15,442 nt of DNA from CAG-557 sp045540315. Its GTDB lineage: Bacteria > Bacillota > Clostridia > Oscillospirales > Acutalibacteraceae. Under the pieces are notes generated by a model. It was given only the letters and a program-made list of their open reading frames with translations. It did not search any database and was not told the origin of the DNA. The DNA lies in NCBI GenBank assembly GCA_045540315.1, contig JAZQHA010000062.1:1-15442 (forward strand). The letters run 5' to 3'. Below, one piece after another: positions 6,661-13,992 of this stretch; the stretch's first letter is position 1; each line of letters starts with the position of its first letter. Both the position numbers and the translations under genes were made by a program.

Positions 6661-6688
6661 ATCATAGCATATAATACAATTTTGTCAA
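6661..6688 (-). promoter_or_regulatory. Strong sigma70-type promoter facing a terminator (P1)
   Basis: On the minus strand, TTGACA (6683-6688) is separated by 16 bases from TATGAT (6661-6666), with TGC directly before it forming an extended -10. The upstream side is A/T-rich (ATTTTTTT on the plus strand), resembling an UP element. It lies between the 27-residue gene and the strong terminator. Confidence 0.75.
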
Positions 6689-6699
6689 TAAAATTTTTT

Positions 6700-6783
6700 T
6701 CAGTTTTCCCCGTCGAGAATCAGGACGAAAATACATACCATGACAATCAAAAGGAACGTGATACCCAGGATAAAGCCATCCAT
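6700..6783 (-). CDS. 27-residue single-span membrane peptide
   Basis: The ATG at 6783 has a very good ribosome binding site (AGGAAGG, about 9 bases upstream) immediately after the TAG of the appendage fibre gene. The frame reads MDGF, then an uninterrupted hydrophobic run of about 19 residues (ILGITFLLIVMVCIFVLIL), then DGEN and TGA. This is a typical one-span membrane peptide with no charged residue in the span. It would be the last product of the late operon, just before the terminator. A role in lysis (second holin, antiholin or pinholin-like) is possible but unproven. Confidence 0.68.
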   Translation of the reverse strand: MDGFILGITFLLIVMVCIFVLILDGEN

Positions 6784-6796
6784 GTTATTATCCTTC

Positions 6797-8122
6797 CTAG
6801 GCGTTCTGTGCATGGAAACATACAACGACAACACCATTGTAGACAATAAAGAATAACTCATTTCCAACCACGGCCAGTTTACAGTCTCTGCTGTCCGCCG
6901 TCATGAATAACCGCACGTCCTGCCGGATGGAGTTGGCGCGCTGTACGGTGTAACCGCCGTTATGGTCAAACGATACCGAGTACAGCGCCGAGAGAGCCGT
7001 TGAACTCCACGCTTCCGGCTGAAAGAGAAGATAGGACGTTTGAAAGGTAATTAAGTTGTTCGCGTATGGATACGCGGCAAGTGCCGTGAAGTGAAAATAG
7101 CTTTCTTCCTGGGCGGCAAGCCCTTTTCGATAGAGCATGTCAATCCCCGATGCGGTTATCTTATTCATGACTTCCGCCACGACGTTTGCTTCATTGGCGA
7201 GCGTGGTAGGCGTGGTAAGTGTGGCCATTAACATCAGCGGTAAAACGGCTTCCGTAAAGTTCTGGCCCGCCTTGCCTATTGTCAGCAGCTTCCGCGGCTT
7301 GCTGTGGTCAGGTGGCAAGAGCGAAGGGTGAAAATCATCTGTCCGTGTCCAGATACCCGCACATGTGCCGGACGCGTTGCCGCTCCTTGCGTCAGCGTAG
7401 GCGCAGAGCCAGTTATACCATGCATTGCCCAGCGCGTCAAAGTTTGTGCTGTCCACGATCTGCAAGGGAAGCCGGATATCAAGCCGGTTTAACTGATCTT
7501 CTATGTTTGTAATGTTCTGTTCGTTCGTGGTCACTCTCTGGGCCAGCGCTGACAGGTCATTCCCAAGCTGTGTTACCCGATCGCCAAGGTTTGTTACCGT
7601 CTGGTTAAGCGTGGTGTAGTTGTTTTCCAGTGTGGTGATACGCTGTGTATGATTGGCTATGGTGTTTCCCTGGTTTGTGACGGTCTGTCGCAGGGCGGAA
7701 ATATCGCCCATGTTTTCGATAGTCTGGTTAATCTCTGTGATGTCCTGGTTTACCCCTTCGCGCCACTGATCAAGGCCGGACTTCCACGCGTCAATCACAT
7801 CTTTCCAGTCTTGCATTTCATCACAGCACTGTTCAAGAGTATCAAGCCTTGCGTCAAGTTCTTCAATAGCCTGGGCCAGATCGGCAAGGGCGCTTTCTAC
7901 CTGGGCTTTCCACGTCGCAAAATCCGCCTTGAATTGCTCATAGTCCTGGATGAGGTCAAACAGCTTTTTCCAAAGCATGGCCACTTTTTGTAGCAGCGTG
8001 AGGCTATCATCGAAAAGCAAGGGCTGCGTGAACATATTGTTAAATCCTGAGAAGGGCCAGAAATGCCAATGATACCAGGGCCAACCATGATCAAAATACT
8101 TTTTATCCTTATCTTCTGCCAT
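6797..8122 (-). CDS. Coiled-coil appendage/tail fibre, likely receptor-binding protein
   Basis: The 441-residue protein starts with a short, strikingly aromatic segment (HGWPWYHWHFWPFSGF, residues 12-27). A long heptad-type coiled coil follows from about 45 to 215, with repeats of the style LRQTVTNQGNTI, LNQTVTNLGDRV and LAQRVTTNEQNI. A globular C-terminal domain (about 216-441) contains no Walker, lectin or hydrolase motif that I recognise. It lies directly downstream of the lower collar gene, the position of the phi29 gene 12 appendage protein (854 residues), but is about half that length. By analogy it should be a homotrimer on the neck or tail, with the N-terminus attached and the C-terminus contacting the host. 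GAGAGG precedes the ATG. Confidence 0.82.
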   Translation of the reverse strand: MAEDKDKKYFDHGWPWYHWHFWPFSGFNNMFTQPLLFDDSLTLLQKVAMLWKKLFDLIQDYEQFKADFATWKAQVESALADLAQAIEELDARLDTLEQCCDEMQDWKDVIDAWKSGLDQWREGVNQDITEINQTIENMGDISALRQTVTNQGNTIANHTQRITTLENNYTTLNQTVTNLGDRVTQLGNDLSALAQRVTTNEQNITNIEDQLNRLDIRLPLQIVDSTNFDALGNAWYNWLCAYADARSGNASGTCAGIWTRTDDFHPSLLPPDHSKPRKLLTIGKAGQNFTEAVLPLMLMATLTTPTTLANEANVVAEVMNKITASGIDMLYRKGLAAQEESYFHFTALAAYPYANNLITFQTSYLLFQPEAWSSTALSALYSVSFDHNGGYTVQRANSIRQDVRLFMTADSRDCKLAVVGNELFFIVYNGVVVVCFHAQNA

Positions 8123-8151
8123 GTTAAAAACCTCTCTTTCTACCTATTATA

Positions 8152-8958
8152 TTACAGTTCGTATAAGCCCATGAAAAGCGGCTTCAGCGCGTCCAGAATC
8201 TGTGTTTCAATGTCAAACGCAAGTTCCGACAGCTTTAGCGCTAATGTCTGTCCAGCTTCCCGTCTTCCTTCGTGGCGCTGGGTGTAGTTCAGCGTTGTGT
8301 CCGTATTGTTCACGTTTACATCATCTATGTTGTGCGTGTAGCCTGTTGTCCTGTCCTCTGTTCCTGTCGTGTTCGTTTCGTCCTCGTGGGTGTTGTCGAT
8401 AATCTGGCCATGTGTCAACCACTGGTTAATCCATGTGTCATCCTGGCCGAAGCCCAAGTTGTTAATGTTCTGTTGTGGTGTGTCCGAATCTCTTGTAATG
8501 GTGTGGTATGTGCCGTCTGTTTCCATGTGTCCGGCTGTCGCGTCGTGCATGGTTTCAGTGCTCTGCTTTTTGTTGTTGTCCGTAATCGTTGTGTCCAGTG
8601 TGCCGGTTTGCACATGTCCTATGGTGTAGTCGTGGTCTTTCAGTGGGTCATAGTCCAAGCCATTGCGCGAACGGAATAAAACGTTCATCCGAGGCATAAT
8701 CTCCCACATCTTTGCCTTCAGGGCGAAATAAAATTGTTCTTCGGTTTCCTGACCGATTTCCCACAACATGAAGTGGTCAATAATCAGGGTGTTAAGCGGG
8801 TCTCTGTATGTCTCGTCAAAAATCGGATAGTCCGCTAAAGGATGTGTATAGCCTTCGTGATTTTCGAAAAAGCCGTTTTTGAGAAGATCGCAGACGTGTA
8901 TTGTATATTTTGCGCCGACGGCGTAAAAACCGCCGTTCATCATAATATCTTTTCTCAT
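8152..8958 (-). CDS. Lower collar (tail tube/connector) protein, phi29 gp11-like
   Basis: The 268-residue protein carries family features: FDETYRDPLNTLIIDHFMLWEIG (about residues 46-70, described here by its FDE..R..LN and DH..W.IG blocks), KMWEIMPRMNVLF shortly after, and SDTPQ in the second half. The middle to C-terminal part is rich in Thr, Asn, Asp and His (low complexity), as usual in gp11. phi29 gp11 is 293 residues. It forms the tube below the portal. The ATG overlaps the portal stop by 4 bases (ATGA), with AAGGGGG upstream, so the two genes are translationally coupled. Confidence 0.88.
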   Translation of the reverse strand: MRKDIMMNGGFYAVGAKYTIHVCDLLKNGFFENHEGYTHPLADYPIFDETYRDPLNTLIIDHFMLWEIGQETEEQFYFALKAKMWEIMPRMNVLFRSRNGLDYDPLKDHDYTIGHVQTGTLDTTITDNNKKQSTETMHDATAGHMETDGTYHTITRDSDTPQQNINNLGFGQDDTWINQWLTHGQIIDNTHEDETNTTGTEDRTTGYTHNIDDVNVNNTDTTLNYTQRHEGRREAGQTLALKLSELAFDIETQILDALKPLFMGLYEL

Positions 8959-9905
8959 GCGTCTACACCCCCTTCTTGACTTCCCGTCGTGCCGCGGTTA
9001 TCAATATTTTCATATTGTAAGTCGCGGAAGCTGTACACCACGTCACAGTTATATTCTACACTGACTTCCAGACCATAGATTTCTTTTATCTGGTCGCAGA
9101 AATATTGTCTTTGGTCAAGGTAGATATTTTTCGTCAAGCTGTTTGACGTAAAATCAACGTTCAGTTCGTCCGTAATCAGCTGAGCCTTTTTCTCTATAGA
9201 CTTCGCGGAAACACCCAATTCATTGAAAAAGTCGTTCAGAAGATCGTGTTTAAGCATTTCCAGTTTGTCCGCCACATACTGGGCGGGCTGAAGATAACGA
9301 TAAGCGAACAACCCTTCTTTTTCGTTCCCCAGGATACCTTCCCGGCCATACACGACGGGCTTGAACCCGGCCACCTGTTCAAACATATTTGCGTAGGTAA
9401 GTTCTTGGCCGGGCGGCGAACTGATAATGGCCGGTGTGTTTTGATTGATCATATTGACGTGCGTTGACATGTCCGCCTGGGTAAGCAGTAAGGCATAGCG
9501 CGCACACACTTCGGCAAGACTCCGCCTGGCCGGAGTGGGGAAACAAAGCGCCGTTTCGGTCCGGTCTCCGTGGAAATTGTCGGTCTTTGTCTGTATGGTA
9601 TATCGGTAACTTCCCCCGTACCAGGTCAGCGCGTCCGAAGGTACAGCGGCGCCGATAATCGGAAGATAACCGCTCTCCCGACTGAAAAACCCGGTTGTCG
9701 GGTCGGCTTTGCCGAAGGCCGCGGTCTGTCCACGAAACAGAATTTCGTTGAGATATCTATATATCTCGTTTCCAATCAGTTCTTCAAACGGAAAACCTGA
9801 CCACTTGAAAACCGTCAAGCAAATATCGTGTAATCGTTCGAACCATAGCTTGTAAACTTCCTGATTTTGTATCTGCGTTTTTTTGTTTGTGAAGGATTTT
9901 TTCAT
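8955..9905 (-). CDS. Upper collar/portal (connector) protein, phi29 gp10-like
   Basis: The 316-residue protein matches the size of phi29 gp10 (309 residues), the dodecameric portal through which DNA enters and leaves. Recognisable blocks include LWFERLHDICLTVFKW near the N-terminus, YLNEILFRGQTAAFG, and a C-terminal helix-rich part with LNDFFNELGVSAKSIEKKAQ and LITDELNVDF, typical of the family clip/crown region. It lies between the tail knob and lower collar genes, conserved phi29 order 9-10-11. A strong AAGGAAGGAG site precedes the ATG. Confidence 0.9.
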   Translation of the reverse strand: MKKSFTNKKTQIQNQEVYKLWFERLHDICLTVFKWSGFPFEELIGNEIYRYLNEILFRGQTAAFGKADPTTGFFSRESGYLPIIGAAVPSDALTWYGGSYRYTIQTKTDNFHGDRTETALCFPTPARRSLAEVCARYALLLTQADMSTHVNMINQNTPAIISSPPGQELTYANMFEQVAGFKPVVYGREGILGNEKEGLFAYRYLQPAQYVADKLEMLKHDLLNDFFNELGVSAKSIEKKAQLITDELNVDFTSNSLTKNIYLDQRQYFCDQIKEIYGLEVSVEYNCDVVYSFRDLQYENIDNRGTTGSQEGGVDA

Positions 9906-9922
9906 ACTGCGCTCCTTCCTTA

Positions 9923-11578
9923 TTAGTAGTGATTATCAAGGGCGTTTGAAAAGTCCTTGTAATCCGCAACTGAGTTAAAAACAAATATTCCGGCATTGAA
10001 TCGCTGAATAATCTGTGTTAGATATCTCTGCGGTACTTTTCGCCCTTCAAGCGAGGCTTCAACTGTTTGATAATACGTCCAGTGTGGCAAATTCTTGAAA
10101 GTAATAGGAACAATTTCACCTTCCATCATATAACCATACGTGCCGAACATCTTAGCGATTCTGACACAATCTGAAGCTGACGGGCCATACACGCCCGCCA
10201 TAAATAACGGCGCTGTCTGATTATAAGCAACCATAGAACCAGCCGCGCCGCCAATAACGATGTTGCCGGAATTTACCGCTCTCTGCGTATTCAATGAATT
10301 TTGATATTCCGCGGCCACGCCTTCGAAAACCTCGCGCCCCGCTGACGCTAATGTTCCGGCTATGCCGTGCTTTAACCAGTTAACTTTATTTGTAAGTTCT
10401 CCTATTGTATCAAAACCGGTAGCGGCAACATTTGTTACCGTGTTCATAATAGCTTGTTTGAAAACCGTGTTGTCGACGCCAAAAGCCATTAAAGGCACTC
10501 TGTCCCATGACGGCGATTGACAGATGTAATTATCCATCACATCACCCAAGCCTGAAACCTTCATCGCAAAGAAACCATTATAAGACGGGTTGACATCTAC
10601 TTTAATAGTTATAGGCGTTTCCGTTGTTGCTTTTGCGGCTAAATACTCAAACGGAATTTCCCTTGTATTGCCTGCCGCGTTAAGGATAAGCCGTCTAAAC
10701 TGTGGTGATACAAGCAATTTCCGCCACTTATGGCCAGTCGTTAAAAGTGTTGTTGGCACGTCAAAATCAAAAGTAATGGGTGGAATCTCGTCAACATCAA
10801 TACCGGTACGGCCGCCGCCTGTCAGCGTTGTCGGTACGTGATATCCGCCTATTATAGCGCTTGACATTCCGTTTTGAATAAATGAAGCTATGATTGATTG
10901 CCCTACTGTTGTATCAACAACACTAGTGTTAGGCTGTAAAACGTTTCCCACATTTGAATAATGTGGTTTCATTCTGCGCGTCCAGGCGATCAAGTCAGAA
11001 ACACCCGATTGTTGTGCTAGTTGTAGCATACCGTTCCAATAATCATCAACTGCGTTGTCTAATGGTAAATCAGTCGCTTTAATACTTGTCATGATATATA
11101 AGGATAATTCGTTTTCTGACCAATGCCCGCCGCCCTCCTGGTTAATCTGTGGGCGCTGTCTACACTCTATCGGTTCGGATGTATAAAATCCTTCTGGGCT
11201 GTTATCATTCGACGGATGACACCGCACCATCGGGGAGTCATGGAAAACATACTGTCCGGCAAAGTTTAGCCAGGGGTCAAGCGCAAGATGAACCAGGGTC
11301 ATTGCATCATTGACATAATCGCACTGCGTGATAAAGGTGAAGTTATACCGACCATTATTCAAGTACACGCAATAATTGTATTGTTCCACTTCGTTGATAT
11401 TCCCGTTTGCCCGGAATACAAAATCATTATCACGTTGCCAATAACAATCCGTGTACACCTTAGACGGATAACTGGATACTATGGCCAAGGCTTCACCCGG
11501 CGAATCTGCCGCGATAACATATTTATTTGAAATGTCGAACGGCGTTGCGTATAATGTTACGGTTGTGTTTGGGGTCAT
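9923..11578 (-). CDS. Distal tail knob protein, phi29 gp9-like
   Basis: The 551-residue protein has the typical gp9 start: a short beta-rich region with YNYCVYLNNGRYNFTFIT (around residues 66-83) followed by YVNDAMTLVHLALDPWLNF, then HDSPMVRCHPSND. These correspond to the family blocks around FI..+.Y.N...T and the D..W.F segment. phi29 gp9 is 599 residues and forms the hexameric tail knob with membrane-active loops. The ribosome binding site is weak (GAGAG), which may limit its level. It is preceded by a hairpin at 11602-11632, and followed by the portal gene 17 bases on. Confidence 0.9.
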   Translation of the reverse strand: MTPNTTVTLYATPFDISNKYVIAADSPGEALAIVSSYPSKVYTDCYWQRDNDFVFRANGNINEVEQYNYCVYLNNGRYNFTFITQCDYVNDAMTLVHLALDPWLNFAGQYVFHDSPMVRCHPSNDNSPEGFYTSEPIECRQRPQINQEGGGHWSENELSLYIMTSIKATDLPLDNAVDDYWNGMLQLAQQSGVSDLIAWTRRMKPHYSNVGNVLQPNTSVVDTTVGQSIIASFIQNGMSSAIIGGYHVPTTLTGGGRTGIDVDEIPPITFDFDVPTTLLTTGHKWRKLLVSPQFRRLILNAAGNTREIPFEYLAAKATTETPITIKVDVNPSYNGFFAMKVSGLGDVMDNYICQSPSWDRVPLMAFGVDNTVFKQAIMNTVTNVAATGFDTIGELTNKVNWLKHGIAGTLASAGREVFEGVAAEYQNSLNTQRAVNSGNIVIGGAAGSMVAYNQTAPLFMAGVYGPSASDCVRIAKMFGTYGYMMEGEIVPITFKNLPHWTYYQTVEASLEGRKVPQRYLTQIIQRFNAGIFVFNSVADYKDFSNALDNHY

Positions 11579-11601
11579 ATGGTCGCTCTCTTTCTATGGA
11601 T

Positions 11602-11632
11602 AAAAGGGCGGGCCGTTAAGACCTGCCCTTTT
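11602..11632 (-). terminator. Intercistronic hairpin, possible partial terminator before the tail genes
   Basis: AAAAGGGCGGG (11602-11612) pairs with CCTGCCCTTTT (11622-11632), an 11-bp stem with one wobble or mismatch and a 9-base loop. On the minus strand the stem ends in CCCTTTTA, a short T-run, so termination in the direction of transcription would be partial. It may lower tail gene expression relative to capsid genes. On the plus strand the T-run (TTTTGTTTTATAATA) is better, but no gene runs that way. Confidence 0.5.
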
Positions 11633-11648
11633 GTTTTATAATACTATA

Positions 11649-12080
11649 CTAATTGAACGGTTGTACAATAATACCCCACTCGCCGATAGAATCATTGTAA
11701 ACTAACGCTACGCCGCCTATCTCATAGTATTCTGTGCGCAATGACGCATATTGAGCGGTGATAGCTCCCTCACCTGTGGTATATGCCACAGGGTAGAAAA
11801 CACGGTAATTATTATCGGCGCTATCTCTAAGCAAAAGAATCTGTGGATAATCTACAAAATTACCTATTTTATCTTTAACATCGTTGTAGTTTATAAAACT
11901 ATAACTGGTATTATCGTTCTGACTATCCGCTAATATTTCAATTACCGTTATTTCTGACTTTTCAAAGCGTTTCCCTATACGGTAAAAGCCGCGTTGGATG
12001 TCTTCCCAATTCTGATTGTCTCCGGGTTTTGGGGTCGTGTCCGTGGGGTTGTAGTAGGGGTTAACATACGTTTTATACAT
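11649..12080 (-). CDS. Head-fibre-like protein sharing its N-terminal domain with the upstream gene
   Basis: The 143-residue protein begins with YVNPYYNPTD..PKPGDNQNW, a segment that is 22/32 identical to the start of the upstream head fibre protein (including KPGDN.NWE and IQ.GF.RIG). The remaining part is different, beta-rich and without recognised motifs. Its ATG overlaps the stop of the upstream gene in TAATG, with GGAGAAG about 9 bases before it, so translation is coupled. The shared N-terminus suggests a common docking or assembly module; the C-terminal part would provide a second decoration function. It may also be a minor structural protein of unknown place. Confidence 0.8.
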   Translation of the reverse strand: MYKTYVNPYYNPTDTTPKPGDNQNWEDIQRGFYRIGKRFEKSEITVIEILADSQNDNTSYSFINYNDVKDKIGNFVDYPQILLLRDSADNNYRVFYPVAYTTGEGAITAQYASLRTEYYEIGGVALVYNDSIGEWGIIVQPFN

Positions 12081-12775
12081 TATACAAACTTCTCCGTCTG
12101 AACAAAACTAATAACAATCATATAACCGACAGGGATATTTACACTATTACTTGTATTATTGCGCAACTCGAACGCATACTGCTCATTATTTGTTAAAGGT
12201 GTAAAAGTTTCCCAATCTGAAGATTGATCAATACTACCATCCGGATTAACTCGCAACACAGAAAAAGCACCCGCCTGCGGTTTAGGTGTTAACTGAACAC
12301 TTGTTGTATAACTGCCGTTCGCAACCGGTACATAATAACCCGGATTTAATTTACCTGTCAGTTTATTTAATATACTACCCATTGATACAACATGACTTGC
12401 GGCTGCTATTATAGTTTGTTGTGCTATGAATCTATAAGTAAAGGATATTGCGTCTTTTAACTGGTCTTTCATCTCACCCAGTTCCGCCGCCGTTACGCTG
12501 ACTTCGTCCGCTGTTCCCTTGCCGAGCGTAAGGCCGCCGGACGTTTCAAGCTCTGTGGGGTTTTTGATCTCTTCCAGTTCCGCCGCGGTGACGCTGGTTT
12601 CGTCCTCTGTACCCTTGCCGAGGGTCAGGCCTTCCGAGGTTTCAAGCTGTGTTGAGCCGATGCGGGAAAAGCCCTTCTGGATGCTTTCCCAGTTTTCATT
12701 ATCGCCGGGCTTCTTCCCGTCATCGTTGGGATTGTAGTATTTATTCGCGTACTGGGTGTAAAGATTTTCTGTCAT
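12080..12775 (-). CDS. Head fibre protein, phi29 gp8.5-like
   Basis: The 231-residue protein follows the capsid gene as gp8.5 (280 residues) does in phi29. Order of parts: an N-terminal module (residues 9-40) shared with the downstream gene, then two tandem 32-residue repeats (44-75 and 76-107) each carrying LTLGKGT..E.SVTAAEL, then a beta-rich C-terminal domain. SVTAAEL.E. is a motif common in phage head-fibre and decoration proteins. Head fibres trimerise on the capsid and help adsorption, and are often dispensable. GAGAGG precedes the ATG. A hairpin pair separates it from the capsid gene. Confidence 0.8.
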   Translation of the reverse strand: MTENLYTQYANKYYNPNDDGKKPGDNENWESIQKGFSRIGSTQLETSEGLTLGKGTEDETSVTAAELEEIKNPTELETSGGLTLGKGTADEVSVTAAELGEMKDQLKDAISFTYRFIAQQTIIAAASHVVSMGSILNKLTGKLNPGYYVPVANGSYTTSVQLTPKPQAGAFSVLRVNPDGSIDQSSDWETFTPLTNNEQYAFELRNNTSNSVNIPVGYMIVISFVQTEKFV

Positions 12776-12802
12776 GGTTTAACCTCTCTTTCTTTACGGC
12801 TA

Positions 12803-12824
12803 CCCACGCCAATAATGGCGTGGG
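12803..12824. promoter_or_regulatory. Perfect 8-bp hairpin between capsid and head fibre genes
   Basis: CCCACGCC (12803-12810) pairs with GGCGTGGG (12817-12824) around a 6-base AT loop. No T-run follows on the minus strand. It is more likely an mRNA stability or processing element protecting the capsid message than a terminator. It sits next to the mini-hairpin at 12830-12849. Confidence 0.6.
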
Positions 12825-12829
12825 CTACT

Positions 12830-12849
12830 TCACGGCCTTTCGGCCGCTC
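12830..12849 (-). repeat. Mini-hairpin element directly after the capsid stop codon
   Basis: On the minus strand CGGCC-GAAA-GGCCG forms a perfect 5-bp stem with a GNRA tetraloop, followed by TGA. It overlaps the TGA stop of the capsid gene. It belongs to the same family as the copies at 13962-13980, 5468-5486 and 6266-6283. Confidence 0.6.
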
Positions 12850-13942
12850 AAGGTTCAAGCAGGGCCACCGCGTTTGCACAGACGTTAATGCCGTAGGTCT
12901 GAAAAACGGTAAGATAGTGGTTGCGGTAAAGTCCGGCGCTGTTGAAGAAGTCGGACGCCTGGGTGAGGTTGTCGCGATATTCGTAAGCTTTTCTATCCGT
13001 TACAATAGCAATAATCTTGTCATTGCTTACGGTTTCGCCCGCATCGGTGGTGTAGGAAAAACTATCAACCGGAATAACCCTGCTTCTAAAGTCAGCTTCA
13101 CTCAGGTTAAAAGCCGCGGCCAGGCTCTCCACCTGGGCATTGACAAGCGCGCTTGTGCGGATAAAAACCATAATATCATTGTTTTCCACCCAGGTGATAG
13201 CCGGGGTTGTGTCCTCAATGCCCTGGGCCGCCGCGTAGGCCAGCCAGTTGTTAAACTCACTGGACGGGAAGGTGAAATTATAGGTCAGGGCGCGAACGGT
13301 CTTAAGAAGCAGTGTAGCGCTTCCCTCCGCGTCGGCGGTTTCGTTATAGCCGGTTATCGTCTGGGTTCTGATGATATTTTCATTTACACCGTCAACGAAC
13401 AGAGTCTTGACAAGGGTCTGTTCCTTGATCGCGTTGCCGGAGTACAGGGAGCGGATAGCGCCGGTGATAAAATCGTCAAGCTGTTCCCACTGGGTAAACG
13501 CGCCACGAAGAAGCGGCTCGGGAATGGTGAGCCAAAACTGATCTTCACGGTTTCGTCTGTAATACTGCGTCTTCACGTCCGGGCGCTTACGGTTCAGCAG
13601 AGTATCACCCAATTCAATACTATACTTCCGTGCGACAGCCGGGTTGATATAGTTTGCTTCATAATCCATACCAAGCGGAAAACCTTCTTTTCTGAGCATG
13701 GAAAACTTGTTTTCATACATCTTGCTTTCTACCGTCTGGAAAACAAGCTTGTTTACCACGTAATCCAGAAACTCATTCATGTACGGGGTATACTTGACAA
13801 TGGGCGCAAACGCGCGCGCGAAATCGGAATCAACCGTTGCTTCCGGGACGTTTCCGATATACTGTTCACTTGCCTGGGCGCGTGCATCGTTAAAGACCTT
13901 CACCGCACGGGCCGCTTTGGTATTGTTTTTTGCTACTGCCAT
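12848..13942 (-). CDS. Major capsid protein, phi29 gp8-like
   Basis: The 364-residue protein follows the scaffold gene, as gp7-gp8 in phi29 (gp8 is 448 residues). An N-terminal helix of the HK97 type is suggested by residues such as NEFLDYVVNKLVFQTV, followed by E-loop and P-domain-like alternation and FPSSEFNNWL/AAAQGIEDT later on. The call rests on order, length and general composition more than on a single motif. I chose the ATG at 13942 (MAVAKNN) because AGAGAGGTTAATAAC gives it an excellent ribosome binding site; the frame extends 18 codons further upstream into a mini-hairpin, which is unlikely to be coding. No Ig-like insertion domain is evident, in keeping with the shorter length. Confidence 0.85.
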   Translation of the reverse strand: MAVAKNNTKAARAVKVFNDARAQASEQYIGNVPEATVDSDFARAFAPIVKYTPYMNEFLDYVVNKLVFQTVESKMYENKFSMLRKEGFPLGMDYEANYINPAVARKYSIELGDTLLNRKRPDVKTQYYRRNREDQFWLTIPEPLLRGAFTQWEQLDDFITGAIRSLYSGNAIKEQTLVKTLFVDGVNENIIRTQTITGYNETADAEGSATLLLKTVRALTYNFTFPSSEFNNWLAYAAAQGIEDTTPAITWVENNDIMVFIRTSALVNAQVESLAAAFNLSEADFRSRVIPVDSFSYTTDAGETVSNDKIIAIVTDRKAYEYRDNLTQASDFFNSAGLYRNHYLTVFQTYGINVCANAVALLEP

Positions 13943-13961
13943 GTTATTAACCTCTCTTTTC

Positions 13962-13980
13962 TCACGGCTTACGCCGCTCC
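13962..13980 (-). repeat. Mini-hairpin element between scaffold and capsid genes
   Basis: On the minus strand GGAGCGGCGTAAGCCGTGA forms CGGC/GCCG closed by a GTAA (GNRA) tetraloop. It lies just before the GAGAGG site of the capsid gene. It differs from the copy at 5468-5486 by a single base. Confidence 0.65.
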
Positions 13981-13992
13981 GTATCTTGTTGG

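Noticed and set aside
8272..8679. Plus-strand open frame of 135 codons opposite the lower collar gene, rich in Val and Cys
   Set aside because: It arises from the Thr/Asn/Asp-rich low-complexity part of the lower collar gene read backwards; there is no ribosome binding site and the composition is abnormal.
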